Shown here: positions 17,526 through 29,609 of the stretch, one piece after another
Layout of the letters: every line of letters starts with the position of its first letter
Position numbering within the stretch: the stretch's first letter is position 1
Origin: PWQG01 sp050486205
GTDB taxonomy: Bacteria > Pseudomonadota > Gammaproteobacteria > Pseudomonadales > Pseudohongiellaceae
NCBI GenBank assembly: GCA_050486205.1
Contig: JBJHCW010000002.1
Location: 1-64,000 of the forward strand
Direction: 5' to 3'
DNA length: 64,000 nt
Program-made: the position numbers and the translations under genes
Notes under the pieces: model-generated
Told to the model about the DNA's origin: nothing
Database searches by the model: none
What the model saw: the letters and a program-made list of their open reading frames with translations, nothing else

Positions 17526-18341
17526 ATGTCCACCTACGTCATCGGCGACATCCAGGGCTGCTACAAACCACTTCGCAAACTGCTCGATTCTGTGAACTTC
17601 AAGCCCGGCAGGGATGAGTTGTGGTGCGTGGGAGACCTGATCAACCGCGGCCCCAGGTCACTTGATACCTTGCGCTTTCTCAGCGACATGGACGAGTCGG
17701 TCACCGTGGTGCTGGGTAATCATGACCTGCACTTTCTTGCGCTCTATCACGATTGCGCCGGCATCAATGGTCGCCATACCCTGGACAAACTGCTGGCCGC
17801 TCCCGACTGCGGCGACCTGGCCGAATGGCTGCGCTTCAAGCCCCTGGTGTACGACAAGGTGCTGAACCACGAGCAGGGTGAGCAGCACTATCTCATGGTG
17901 CACGCCGGCGTACCTCCCCAGTGGAGTCGCAAGAAAACCCTGAAGCTTGCTGCCGAAGTGGAAAGTGCACTTCAGGGTAAACACTTCCGCAAGTTTCTCT
18001 CGAACATGTATGGCAACAAACCTGACTGCTGGGACGATAACCTGACCGGATACAAACGCCTGCGACTGATCACAAACTACCTGACCCGGATGCGCTTCTG
18101 CACCCCTGAGGGCAAACTGGAACTCAGCGCCAAGGCCGGCCTGGAAACCGCGCCCGAAGGTTATTACCCCTGGTATCTGTTCGAGCGCCTGACACCAAAA
18201 ACCTTCATTCTGTTCGGACACTGGGCGGCCCTGGAAGGTCAGACCAACCGGCCCGGTGTCTACGCGCTGGACACCGGTTGTGTCTGGGGTCGGGAGCTGA
18301 CGATGATGCGGCTGGAGGACCATCAGCTGTTCAGCGTTTGA
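17526..18341 (+). CDS. apaH: Symmetrical bis(5'-nucleosyl)-tetraphosphatase
   Basis: ApaH (271 residues) hydrolyses Ap4A to two ADP and also removes Np4 caps from RNA. The metallophosphoesterase motifs are complete: YVIGDIQGCY (GDxxG), CVGDLINRGPRS (GDxxDRG-like, here Asn in place of Asp as in the family), VLGNHDLHFL (GNHD), MVHAGVPPQWS and FGHWAAL. It starts nine bases after apaG. Confidence 0.97.
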   Translation: MSTYVIGDIQGCYKPLRKLLDSVNFKPGRDELWCVGDLINRGPRSLDTLRFLSDMDESVTVVLGNHDLHFLALYHDCAGINGRHTLDKLLAAPDCGDLAEWLRFKPLVYDKVLNHEQGEQHYLMVHAGVPPQWSRKKTLKLAAEVESALQGKHFRKFLSNMYGNKPDCWDDNLTGYKRLRLITNYLTRMRFCTPEGKLELSAKAGLETAPEGYYPWYLFERLTPKTFILFGHWAALEGQTNRPGVYALDTGCVWGRELTMMRLEDHQLFSV

Positions 18342-18386
18342 CCACGCCGATGGTACACTGAGTTATCACGACACAATCAGGTGCTC

Positions 18387-19658
18387 ATGGAAACCTATCT
18401 TGTAGGCGGCGCAGTCCGCGACGAACTGCTGGGCCTGCCGGTCAATGACCGGGACTGGGTTGTGGTTGGCGCAAGCGTGGAACAGATGCTGGAAAATGGC
18501 TATCGCCTGGTGGGGCAGGATTTCCCGGTTTTCCTGCACCCCGAAAGCGGCGAGGAGTATGCGCTGGCCCGTACCGAGCGAAAGTCCGGCCGCGGTTACA
18601 AGGGTTTTGTTGTCAACGCCGACCCATCGGTGACGCTGGAGGAGGACCTTCAGCGCCGCGACCTGACCATCAACGCCATGGCCCGCGACAGTGCTGGCCA
18701 ACTCATCGACCCTTTCGGCGGCAGCCGCGACATTGACTCGCGCACACTGCGCCACGTATCACCTGCGTTTGTGGAAGACCCCCTGCGTGTGCTGCGCGTG
18801 GCGCGATTTGCTGCCCGCTTTGCCGAGCGCGGATTCACCATTGCAGATGAAACACGTGAGCTGATGCAGACCATCGTGAGCAGCGGAGAGTTGGCTCACC
18901 TGGCAGGCGAGCGTATCTGGTATGAAATGCACACGGCACTTTCTGACAATGATCCGGTGGTTTTTGTCACCACACTGCGTGACTGTGGCGCGCTGGCCGC
19001 TGTGCTGCCGGAAGTCGACAGACTGTTCGGCGTGCCTCAACCACCACAGTGGCACCCCGAGGTGGATACCGGCATTCACACCCTGATGTGTCTTGCTCAG
19101 GCTTCAGGCATGAGTGAGCGCGCCGATGTCCGCTTTGCCACCCTGCTGCACGATATTGGCAAGGGCCTGACACCACCGCAGAACTGGCCCAGTCACCATG
19201 GCCACGAAAAACTTGGCGCCGATGCCATCGAAAAACTCTGCGACAGGCTGCGCACGCCAAACGGGTTCCGGGATCTGGCGCGACTGGGCTCGCTTTACCA
19301 CACACAATGTCACAGGATACGGGAGCTGCGCCCGTCCACTGTGCTGAAACTGCTGTCGGCACTGGATGCCTTCCGGCGCCCGGAGCGCGTTGAACATTTC
19401 CTGACCGTCTGCGAAGCCGATTCACGCGGGCGAACCGGCTTTGAGCAGACACCCTATCCCCAGGCCGACATCCTGCGCACCGCCATGGCAGCCGCTCAGG
19501 CGATTCAGGCTAAACATGTCATTGCCGGGATGCCTGAAAGCCATCGAAGCAACGGCGAAAAAATTCGTCGCCAGATGGAACAGCATCGCCTGGTGGCAAT
19601 CCGCGAGGCACTTGAATCGCCAGCGAACACCCAGGGAGCCACCGAACCTCGTGACTGA
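18387..19658 (+). CDS. cca: tRNA nucleotidyltransferase (CCA-adding), with HD domain
   Basis: Cca (423 residues) adds or repairs the 3' CCA of tRNAs. The class II nucleotidyltransferase head reads YLVGGAVRDELLGLPVNDRDWVVVG, with RRDLTINAMARD further on. An HD phosphohydrolase domain follows (FATLLHDIGKGLTP, SHHGHEKLGADAIEKLCDRLR), as in gammaproteobacterial multifunctional Cca. I chose the ATG at 18387 because it gives the family N-terminus M-x-x-YLVGGAVRD. The end overlaps the next gene by eight bases. Confidence 0.97.
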   Translation: METYLVGGAVRDELLGLPVNDRDWVVVGASVEQMLENGYRLVGQDFPVFLHPESGEEYALARTERKSGRGYKGFVVNADPSVTLEEDLQRRDLTINAMARDSAGQLIDPFGGSRDIDSRTLRHVSPAFVEDPLRVLRVARFAARFAERGFTIADETRELMQTIVSSGELAHLAGERIWYEMHTALSDNDPVVFVTTLRDCGALAAVLPEVDRLFGVPQPPQWHPEVDTGIHTLMCLAQASGMSERADVRFATLLHDIGKGLTPPQNWPSHHGHEKLGADAIEKLCDRLRTPNGFRDLARLGSLYHTQCHRIRELRPSTVLKLLSALDAFRRPERVEHFLTVCEADSRGRTGFEQTPYPQADILRTAMAAAQAIQAKHVIAGMPESHRSNGEKIRRQMEQHRLVAIREALESPANTQGATEPRD

Positions 19659-20406
19659 CACAGCAACAAGCCCCGTCATCCTGATCACAGGTAGCGCCCG
19701 GCGCCTGGGCGCCGCTACCGTGCGTCTGCTGCACCAGCGCGGCTGTCGCCTGATTGTTCACTACCGACGCTCGGCAAAGCATGCACTGGTACTGCAGGGT
19801 GAGCTCAACGGCATCCGGCCTGACTCAATCCGGTTGCTGCAGGCCGATCTGGGGGATCACAAGGCCGTCATCCGATTGGCCCACGAGGCGATTGACTGCT
19901 ACGGACAGCTTGATGGATTGGTCAATAATGCCAGTGCGTTCTACCCGACGCCGCTGCAGAGCGCCACAGAGTCGGACTGGAATGCGCTGATGGACAGCAA
20001 CTGCAAAGGCGCCTTTTTCCTGAGTCAACAACTGGCCCCTGCGCTGACGTCAACACACGGCAGCATAGTCAATATCACTGACATGAATGCCGATCGCGGC
20101 ATGCGCGAACACTGCATCTACACCATGGCCAAATCCGCACTCAAGAGCATGACCCGCTCCCTGGCGCGCGATCTGGCCCCTGATGTACGGGTCAACGCTG
20201 TGGCGCCCGGGGCCATCCTCTGGCCCGAAGCCATGAGCGATCCGCAGCAACATGCCAGTGAACACCAGGCCATCATCAGCGGCATACCCGCTGCCCGCCT
20301 GGGTGATCCGCTGGATATCGCCCACGCCGTTGCCTACCTTCTGCTCGATGCCAGCTACATGACCGGGCAGACAGTGCGCGTGGATGGTGGTCGTGCCCTG
20401 TGTTGA
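19651..20406 (+). CDS. folM: Short-chain dehydrogenase of the pteridine reductase type
   Basis: The 251-residue protein is an SDR with the variant nucleotide motif TGSARRLG (TGxxxRxG), typical of pteridine reductases and FolM rather than the common GxxxGxG. It has NNASAF, the catalytic YTMAK and VNAVAPGAILWPE. FolM-type enzymes reduce dihydromonapterin or dihydrofolate with NADPH. The GTG at 19651 overlaps cca by eight bases and is the start supported by homology. Its place between cca and the fol genes supports a pterin role; the exact substrate is inferred. Confidence 0.85.
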   Translation: MTDTATSPVILITGSARRLGAATVRLLHQRGCRLIVHYRRSAKHALVLQGELNGIRPDSIRLLQADLGDHKAVIRLAHEAIDCYGQLDGLVNNASAFYPTPLQSATESDWNALMDSNCKGAFFLSQQLAPALTSTHGSIVNITDMNADRGMREHCIYTMAKSALKSMTRSLARDLAPDVRVNAVAPGAILWPEAMSDPQQHASEHQAIISGIPAARLGDPLDIAHAVAYLLLDASYMTGQTVRVDGGRALC

Positions 20407-20533
20407 TGGTTGTGCGGATGACAACGATCAATGTCCGAATAATTCGATGAATGTCTTTGCCCGCCACCGGGTTGTTGGTTAAGATGCCCGGGAAGCTCTG
20501 AAACCAATAATAGCGACAAAAGAGACCGATACT

Positions 20534-21961
20534 ATGTTAAGCAACCGCCAGCACGGGGAGGTTCAACCCGGCATCAAGTGGGGGCCGTTTGTTCTTCGTA
20601 TCCCCTTCATTCACACCAAATTCGTTCTGCCAGAACTGCTTCAGGGTATCTGTGTGGCAGGCGCCACCGGTCTGGCACTGGTGCCGGTCATGGTCGCCTC
20701 CTTTGGCCTGAGCTTCGATGAAGCCGTCACCATGGCGATGATCCACACCATGCTGATCTCTGCAGCCTGGATCTGCTTTGGCGACCCACTGGCACCGGGC
20801 TGGCTGACACCGGCACTGCCCTTCATCTTTGCCTTTGTGCTCGGCGGTGGCAACACACCCGAACAGCAATTCCAGCTGATGACGGCGCTGTCTCTGAACT
20901 TTGCGGCGCTACTGATCATACTCGGGGTCACCGGCATGGGGGCCAAGCTGGTGCAGGTGGTGCCCAATGTGCTCAAGGGCGGCATCATTCTGGGCGCTGC
21001 CATCGCTGCCTTCCTTCGAATTTTTGATCTCAGTGAGGGCTCCACCGAAGCACTGGCCGTCGCGCCTATTGCTGCGACTGCGGCGCTGGCACTTTGTGTG
21101 TTCTTTGCCTTCTCCAAACCCTTCCAGCGTATGGCGGCAGACGCCCCGATGCTGGCCAAGATTGCCGGTCTGGGCCTGCTGCCCGCCTTTGTCGTAGCCG
21201 GCATAGTGGGCTGGCTGACCGGTGAGTTGCAATGGAACATCCGCTGGGGTTTGCTGGATGTGCCCACACACGCCGCTTCCCTGTGGGAGAAAGCCTCGCC
21301 GGTATATATCGGCTGGCCCAGTGTGGAGATGTTCATTGCCTCGGCGCCACTGGCCTTCATCACTTATATCCTGTTCTTCGGTGACCTGGTCACCGGTGAC
21401 GCCATGATCAAGAATGCCGACTCCATGCGCCCGGACGAAAAGCTGGACGTGAACAGCAACCGCGCCCACATGTCCACCGGTATCCGGAACGCAGTCATGG
21501 GTGTGATCGCGCCATTCTTCGGCACCCAGGGCGTACTCTGGACAGGTATCCAGGTGATCGTGCTGAAACGCTGGGTTACCGGGCGTGAAAAGATGGACTC
21601 CATCTTCGACGGCATTGCGGGTTACTACGTCTACGGCCTGCCAGTGCTGTTCATTGTCCTGCCAATTGTCACGCTGCTGCAGCCACTGTTGCCAATTGCG
21701 CTGGCGGTCACCCTGTTGTTGACCGGTTTTGCCTGTGCCACGCTGGCGTTGACCCAGGTCACCGATACCACCGAGCGCGGCGCGATGACACTGACCGCCA
21801 TGGCCTTTGCCCTGTTTGATCCGTGGCTGGGTCTGGCCGCCGGCATTGTCACCATCATGATCGTGGTCGGCCCGGGCGCCTTCAAGCCGAAAAAAGAGCC
21901 GATTCCGGCAGCCGACCCTGCCGTTGTGGGTGCCACAGCCGAGGAGACAAGGAACACCTGA
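20534..21961 (+). CDS. NCS2/SLC23-like permease (DUF3360 type)
   Basis: The 475-residue protein has about 12-14 hydrophobic segments (for example LQGICVAGATGLALVPVMVA and LMTALSLNFAALLIILGVTG) and a charged cytoplasmic tail (KPKKEPIPAADP). The helix pattern and the segment PGWLTPALPFIF recall nucleobase/sulfate-type transporters of the NCS2/SulP fold, and I believe it matches the DUF3360 family, whose substrate is unknown. It stands alone, about 125 bases after folM, and ends at a strong hairpin. Substrate assignment is not possible from sequence. Confidence 0.75.
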   Translation: MLSNRQHGEVQPGIKWGPFVLRIPFIHTKFVLPELLQGICVAGATGLALVPVMVASFGLSFDEAVTMAMIHTMLISAAWICFGDPLAPGWLTPALPFIFAFVLGGGNTPEQQFQLMTALSLNFAALLIILGVTGMGAKLVQVVPNVLKGGIILGAAIAAFLRIFDLSEGSTEALAVAPIAATAALALCVFFAFSKPFQRMAADAPMLAKIAGLGLLPAFVVAGIVGWLTGELQWNIRWGLLDVPTHAASLWEKASPVYIGWPSVEMFIASAPLAFITYILFFGDLVTGDAMIKNADSMRPDEKLDVNSNRAHMSTGIRNAVMGVIAPFFGTQGVLWTGIQVIVLKRWVTGREKMDSIFDGIAGYYVYGLPVLFIVLPIVTLLQPLLPIALAVTLLLTGFACATLALTQVTDTTERGAMTLTAMAFALFDPWLGLAAGIVTIMIVVGPGAFKPKKEPIPAADPAVVGATAEETRNT

Positions 21962-21983
21962 GTTCGCGGATGAGCCAGACAGA

Positions 21984-22020
21984 AACGCCGGTGGGACGCA
22001 GGTCTCACCGGCGTTTTTGT
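21984..22020 (+). terminator. Rho-independent terminator after the permease gene
   Basis: AACGCCGGTGGGAC and GTCTCACCGGCGTT form a 14-base stem (one G-T pair) around a four-base loop, followed by TTTGTT. It ends permease transcription and may also act in reverse on the convergent folK transcript. Confidence 0.9.
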
Positions 22021-22047
22021 TGCCAGAGCTTCAATCCGGATCTGTTT

Positions 22048-22599
22048 TCAGCTTTCAGGCTGTGATATGACGCGGTCGCGCCAGATGAAGTGCACCGGCC
22101 ACAGGCGCTGCTGGTTGCGCCCGTACTCCCGCCATAACTGATCGTAGGTCTTGCCGCTGGCCGGATCGCAGGCGTTCCCATGCACCTCGGCGAGTGGCCA
22201 GAGCACAAAAGCGTTGCGGGTGATTTCCGGTCGCGGCAGACGAATACCGTCGATGGTGCCAACAGCATCACCCCAGGTCAGCACATCCACGTCAAGCGTT
22301 CGTGCACTGAACCGCTTCTGCCCCCGATCGCGGCCGTGACGGTCCTCCAGCGCCTTGAGCCAGAATGACAGCGCTGCCAGGCTTTGCTGTGTTGTTGCCT
22401 TGACCACCATATTGAGAAAATTCTCGCCGTCAAAACCCACTGCCTCACTCTCGAACACCCGCGACAGGGTCAATGGGCCCAGATGCGCGTCCAGTGCATC
22501 CAACGCGGCCGTAATGTGCCGCTGCGCCTGCACATTGCTGCCAATACTGAGGGTTATCTCGGTCAGGCCGGCTATCTCGGTCAAGCCTGCTTCGCTCAT
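22048..22599 (-). CDS. folK: 6-hydroxymethyl-dihydropterin pyrophosphokinase
   Basis: FolK (183 residues) transfers pyrophosphate from ATP to 6-hydroxymethyl-7,8-dihydropterin in folate synthesis. Family motifs are LSIGSNVQAQRHITAALD, ESEAVGFDGENFLNMVV, the catalytic RFSARTLDVDVL and LPRPEITRNAFVLWPLAEV. The start overlaps the folB stop (ATGA). The N-terminus carries a duplicated GLTEI, encoded by an 18-base imperfect direct repeat (22556-22591) absent from relatives; the true functional start could be a little further in. Confidence 0.95.
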   Translation of the reverse strand: MSEAGLTEIAGLTEITLSIGSNVQAQRHITAALDALDAHLGPLTLSRVFESEAVGFDGENFLNMVVKATTQQSLAALSFWLKALEDRHGRDRGQKRFSARTLDVDVLTWGDAVGTIDGIRLPRPEITRNAFVLWPLAEVHGNACDPASGKTYDQLWREYGRNQQRLWPVHFIWRDRVISQPES

Positions 22600-22961
22600 G
22601 CCGTGCCCGGGCGATCGCCACGCTCGATGACAACGCCGACATCACGCGAACCTGTGACGGCTCCGGGTTTGCCCAGACGCAAACGCAGCCAGGGCACATC
22701 GAACTCTTCAATGACAATGCTTGCCAGGTTCTCAGCCAGCGTTTCAATCAGCTGGAATTCACTGTTTTCGACATAGGCAATGAGACGTTTGGCCACCGCC
22801 TTGTAGTCCAGCGCCTTGTTGATATCCTCGCTCGCAGCAGCCGGGCGGATATCCGTGGCCATGTCCAGATCCAGGCTGACCTTCTGGCGAATTTCCCGCT
22901 CCCAGTCATAGATGCCAATCACCGTGTCAATTTCCAGATCCCGAATATAGACAATATCCAT
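22596..22961 (-). CDS. folB: Dihydroneopterin aldolase
   Basis: FolB (121 residues) cleaves 7,8-dihydroneopterin to hydroxymethyl-dihydropterin and glycolaldehyde, one step before FolK. The family start MDIVYIRDLEIDTVIGIYDWE, the ALDYKAVAKRL segment, the active-site region LIETLAENLA and the C-terminal KPGAVTGSRDVGV are all present. Its ATG shares a base with the tsaD stop (TGATG), and its stop overlaps folK, so tsaD-folB-folK forms a tightly coupled operon. Confidence 0.96.
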   Translation of the reverse strand: MDIVYIRDLEIDTVIGIYDWEREIRQKVSLDLDMATDIRPAAASEDINKALDYKAVAKRLIAYVENSEFQLIETLAENLASIVIEEFDVPWLRLRLGKPGAVTGSRDVGVVIERGDRPGTA

Positions 22962-24049
22962 CAGCTTGAGCTTACCTGTGGTTGCTTGTTGAGTTCACCG
23001 CCATCAATCGGCGGCAGGGATTCCAGCGACCAGCGCGGCCGCGTCACAATCTGCAGATCATCGTGCTGGCCAGCCAGCAGTCGCTGACAGCCGGCATAGG
23101 CAATCATCGCACCGTTGTCGGTGCAGAAACGGGGCTGGGCATAGAACAGTCGTGCGCCTTCCTTCTCCACCATATCACCCAGCACCTGACGCAACCGCGT
23201 ATTGGCGCTTACACCACCGGCAATGACCAGCGATTTCAGACCGGTGTGCTGCAGCGCCCGTCGGCACTTGATGGTCAGGGTCTGCACCACCGCGACCTCA
23301 AAGGCCAGCGCAATATCGGCGCAGGTCTGCTCATCGGGCCGCTGGTTGTCACCGGACTGCTCCTGCAGGGTGTTGCGGACAAAGGTTTTCAGGCCGCTGA
23401 AGCTGAAGTCCAGCCCGGGCCTGTTGGTCATCGGTCGGGGAAAGACAAAACGGCCGGCTTCACCATGCTCGGCCAGCGCCGCCACGCGTGGGCCGCCGGG
23501 GTAGGACAGACCGAGCATCTTGGCCACTTTGTCAAAGGCTTCACCTGCGGCGTCGTCCAGTGATTCACCCAGCAGCCTGTATCGACCGATACCGTGCACC
23601 GCAACAAGCTGGGTATGGCCACCGGAGACAAGAAGCGCCACAAAGGGAAAGGCCGGCGGATCCGGCTCAAGCATCGGGGCAAGCAGGTGCCCTTCCATAT
23701 GATGCACACCTATGGCCGGTATGTCCCAGGCCATGGCCAGGGACCGGCCCAGGGATGCCCCGACCAGCAGCGCGCCCATCAGACCGGGCCCGGCAGTATA
23801 GGCAATGCCATCCACGCCGGGATTGCGACCTCCAGCAAGCGGCCCCATGCCTGCCTCTTCCAGCAGCGCCCTGATCATGGGCAAGGCCCTGCGGATATGA
23901 TCTCGTGAGGCGAGCTCGGGTATCACACCCCCGTACACAGCATGCATGTCCACCTGGCTGTGCAGGGCATCGGCCAGCAGGCCGCGTTCGCTGTCGTAGA
24001 TGGCAACACCCGTTTCGTCGCACGAGGTTTCTATACCCAGTATGCGCAT
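22961..24049 (-). CDS. tsaD: tRNA N6-adenosine threonylcarbamoyltransferase
   Basis: TsaD (362 residues) transfers threonylcarbamoyl to A37 of ANN-decoding tRNAs, with TsaB and TsaE. It starts MRILGIETSCDETGVAIYD and contains the iron-binding HMEGHLLAP, LVSGGHTQLV, YPGGPRVAAL and the C-terminal IAGGVSANTRLR and CTDNGAMIAYAG. I placed the start at 24049 on homology; the frame stays open for another 100 codons upstream, antisense to rpsU, without support. It is divergent from rpsU. Confidence 0.97.
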   Translation of the reverse strand: MRILGIETSCDETGVAIYDSERGLLADALHSQVDMHAVYGGVIPELASRDHIRRALPMIRALLEEAGMGPLAGGRNPGVDGIAYTAGPGLMGALLVGASLGRSLAMAWDIPAIGVHHMEGHLLAPMLEPDPPAFPFVALLVSGGHTQLVAVHGIGRYRLLGESLDDAAGEAFDKVAKMLGLSYPGGPRVAALAEHGEAGRFVFPRPMTNRPGLDFSFSGLKTFVRNTLQEQSGDNQRPDEQTCADIALAFEVAVVQTLTIKCRRALQHTGLKSLVIAGGVSANTRLRQVLGDMVEKEGARLFYAQPRFCTDNGAMIAYAGCQRLLAGQHDDLQIVTRPRWSLESLPPIDGGELNKQPQVSSS

Positions 24050-24119
24050 GATCACCCTCAAAAAAGTCGTGCAATGATACGGCAGTGCCAGACTGTATTG
24101 CCAGTAATAGCAATTAATT

Positions 24120-24148
24120 TTGCATTTCAGCAAATTGCGAATTAAAAT
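24120..24148 (+). promoter_or_regulatory. Sigma70 promoter for rpsU
   Basis: TTGCAT (24120-24125) and TAAAAT (24143-24148) are separated by 17 bases and lie 45 bases before the rpsU start, in an AT-rich stretch. Spacing and sequence fit a good housekeeping promoter. Confidence 0.7.
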
Positions 24149-24193
24149 ACGCGCCCCTTTGAATTCAAAAACCGTTGGAAGGTGACCACAGAC

Positions 24194-24409
24194 ATGCCAA
24201 GTGTGAAACTGAAGGAAAACGAGCCGTTTGACGTTGCCCTGCGACGCTTCAAGCGCTCCTGCGAAAAAGCCGGTGTGCTGGCCGAAGTGCGCCGCAAGGA
24301 GTTTTACGAGAAGCCAACAGCTGCCCGCAAGCGCAAGGCCGCTGCCGCAGTAAAGCGTCACCTGAAGAAGCTGTCTCGCGAAAACAAGAAAACCAAGCGT
24401 CTGTACTAA
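24194..24409 (+). CDS. rpsU: 30S ribosomal protein S21
   Basis: S21 (71 residues) is a basic protein of the small subunit that helps mRNA start-site pairing. The sequence MPSVKLKENEPFDVALRRFK, then EKAGVLAEVRRKEFYEKPT and the Lys/Arg-rich tail are nearly those of E. coli. The ATG at 24194 follows AAGGTG. It leads the rpsU-yqeY-dnaG-rpoD macromolecular-synthesis cluster. Confidence 0.98.
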   Translation: MPSVKLKENEPFDVALRRFKRSCEKAGVLAEVRRKEFYEKPTAARKRKAAAAVKRHLKKLSRENKKTKRLY

Positions 24410-24417
24410 TACGGCTT

Positions 24418-24870
24418 ATGGCTGACAGCCCTCTCAAGCAGCAACTTACCGCCGCCATGAAAGATGCCATGCGCGCCAAAGACAAGGCACGCCTTGGCAC
24501 TATTCGCATGGCCCTGTCCGAGGTCAAGCGCGTGGAAGTGGACGAGCGTATCGATCCCGATGACGCGCGCGTGCTGTCCATCCTCGAGAAAATGATCAAA
24601 CAGCGCCGAGACGCCGCCAGGCAGTTTGATGATGCCGGTCGTGATGATCTGGCATCCACCGAACGTGCCGAGATTGACGTGCTCGAGTCTTTCATGCCAA
24701 GCCCGCTCAGCGATGCGGAAATCGATTCAATCATCCGCCAGGCCATCACCGACAGCGGCGCCAGTGGCATGCAGGACATGGGCAAGGTGATGAACGCCGT
24801 TCGCCCGCAAGTGGCCGGACGCGCCGATATGGCCGTCATCAGCCAACAGGTCAAGCAACGCCTGGCCTGA
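24418..24870 (+). CDS. GatB/YqeY domain protein
   Basis: The protein (150 residues) is a stand-alone YqeY: an N-terminal helical part (QQLTAAMKDAMRAKDKARLGTIRMALSEVK) and the tRNA-binding-like C-terminal domain related to the tail of GatB (MGKVMNAVRPQVAGRADMAVISQQVKQRL). A role in transamidosome-like tRNA handling is suspected but unproven. It starts nine bases after rpsU and precedes dnaG, the classic position of this gene in Pseudomonas-like genomes. Confidence 0.93.
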   Translation: MADSPLKQQLTAAMKDAMRAKDKARLGTIRMALSEVKRVEVDERIDPDDARVLSILEKMIKQRRDAARQFDDAGRDDLASTERAEIDVLESFMPSPLSDAEIDSIIRQAITDSGASGMQDMGKVMNAVRPQVAGRADMAVISQQVKQRLA

Positions 24871-24915
24871 GGCAAATCCGCCCTGAGCATCCGCGGTCGA
24901 CACCCAGCTTGCTGC

Positions 24916-24921
24916 TATAAT
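24916..24921 (+). promoter_or_regulatory. Possible -10 box for dnaG
   Basis: A perfect TATAAT lies 39 bases before the dnaG ATG. The region 17 bases upstream has no good -35 match, so it may be a weak or activator-dependent promoter, or chance. Confidence 0.4.
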
Positions 24922-24959
24922 GCCCTGCAACCCACCGACCACACCCGGAATCGCCCATC

Positions 24960-26843
<1,884 letters not shown>

Positions 26844-26894
26844 CAGCGGGCCCCCAACAAGGATCCGCCGCTGGTGCCGCGGCATTTATGACGT

Positions 26895-26900
26895 TATAAT
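26895..26900 (+). promoter_or_regulatory. Possible -10 box for rpoD
   Basis: TATAAT lies 39 bases before the rpoD ATG, in the 95-base gap after dnaG. The -35 position has only TGGTGC. In E. coli a heat-inducible promoter also serves rpoD; no such match was recognised here. Confidence 0.4.
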
Positions 26901-26938
26901 GCCCGGCTGTCTTTTAGTCATCACAATGACGGGAAACC

Positions 26939-28795
<1,857 letters not shown>

Positions 28796-28822
28796 CCGGG
28801 TGGTGCCCCCGATCAGCTCACT

Positions 28823-29551
28823 TCAGAACGTATAAACAAGACTGACGCTCGTCTGGGTGTCAGTCTTTTCACGTCCCACTGGCACCTCCGAGATATGACG
28901 CACCTGGAAGGCAATCTTGGTAGCCAGTTGTCCGATGAGGTTGGACACCAGGCTGATCTCGAAGCGTGACACGGTCAGATCGTCCCCGATCTCACTGGTC
29001 AGACTCTGGTTGAGACTGGTACTGTCTGTAAATGCCCATTCCAGGTTCTGGCCCAGCGAAATGATGGCTTCGCCGTCGTCCGGCCCCACTGCCAGTGCGT
29101 TGTGCCGGTAACCCAGGCCACCAAAAGCCTCCAGGAACAGCTCATCGGTGTTGGAAAAATAGTGGCCATAACCCGCGGCCAATGAAGCCTGGTAGTCATA
29201 TCCGGTAAACCGGTCATCGGTGTAGTTCGCCTTGCCAAACATGTAGCCGCGTTCACCAATGCGATAGTCGGATTTGCCGTCCAGAACGTACCGCTCACCA
29301 CTGGTCAACGAATCCTGCTCGGCGACCAGCGCCTGGAACCGTGCGTTGTGAATCCAGCCACCGGCGGTGCGCAGTGTGTAACGCAACTGGGTGTCAAAGG
29401 TCTGGGTGTCGGTGTTGCCAGTGGTGCCAACATACCCCAATGATGCGGATGCATCGTAACCTGGCTCACGCTCATCGGCATGTGATACGGACATTGCCAG
29501 CGCCAGTCCCGACGCCAGCGTGGACAGGTACAATGTTCTGAACTTCCTCAT
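28823..29551 (-). CDS. DUF481 / YdiY-like outer-membrane beta-barrel protein
   Basis: The 242-residue protein has a signal peptide (FRTLYLSTLASGLALAMSVSHA) and then alternating beta strands ending in VSLVYTF, a typical C-terminal outer-membrane recognition motif. The pattern ASLGYVGTTGNTDTQTFDTQLRYTLRTA matches the DUF481 (YdiY, salt-stress-induced) family. The ATG at 29551 has GGAGA just upstream. It follows the hydrolase-amidase fusion gene by about 60 bases on the same strand and could be its distal operon partner. Function is unknown; perhaps a porin-like or structural protein. Confidence 0.88.
   Translation of the reverse strand: MRKFRTLYLSTLASGLALAMSVSHADEREPGYDASASLGYVGTTGNTDTQTFDTQLRYTLRTAGGWIHNARFQALVAEQDSLTSGERYVLDGKSDYRIGERGYMFGKANYTDDRFTGYDYQASLAAGYGHYFSNTDELFLEAFGGLGYRHNALAVGPDDGEAIISLGQNLEWAFTDSTSLNQSLTSEIGDDLTVSRFEISLVSNLIGQLATKIAFQVRHISEVPVGREKTDTQTSVSLVYTF
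28838..28869 (+). terminator. Possible rpoD terminator overlapping the DUF481 gene end
   Basis: AAGACTGAC and GTCAGTCTT form a 9-base stem with a 12-base loop, followed by TTTT extension, 43 bases after the rpoD stop. It lies inside the last codons of the convergent DUF481 gene, so the palindrome must also be coding. Confidence 0.45.
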
Positions 29552-29609
29552 AATCTCTCCTTGTATAGTCATGATGCCTTCGATGCCGGTGATATCACGC
29601 CCGGATGCT

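Noticed and set aside
24050..24361. Longer tsaD with an extra 100 residues upstream
   Set aside because: The extension overlaps rpsU antisense and its promoter; the family N-terminus starts exactly at 24049.
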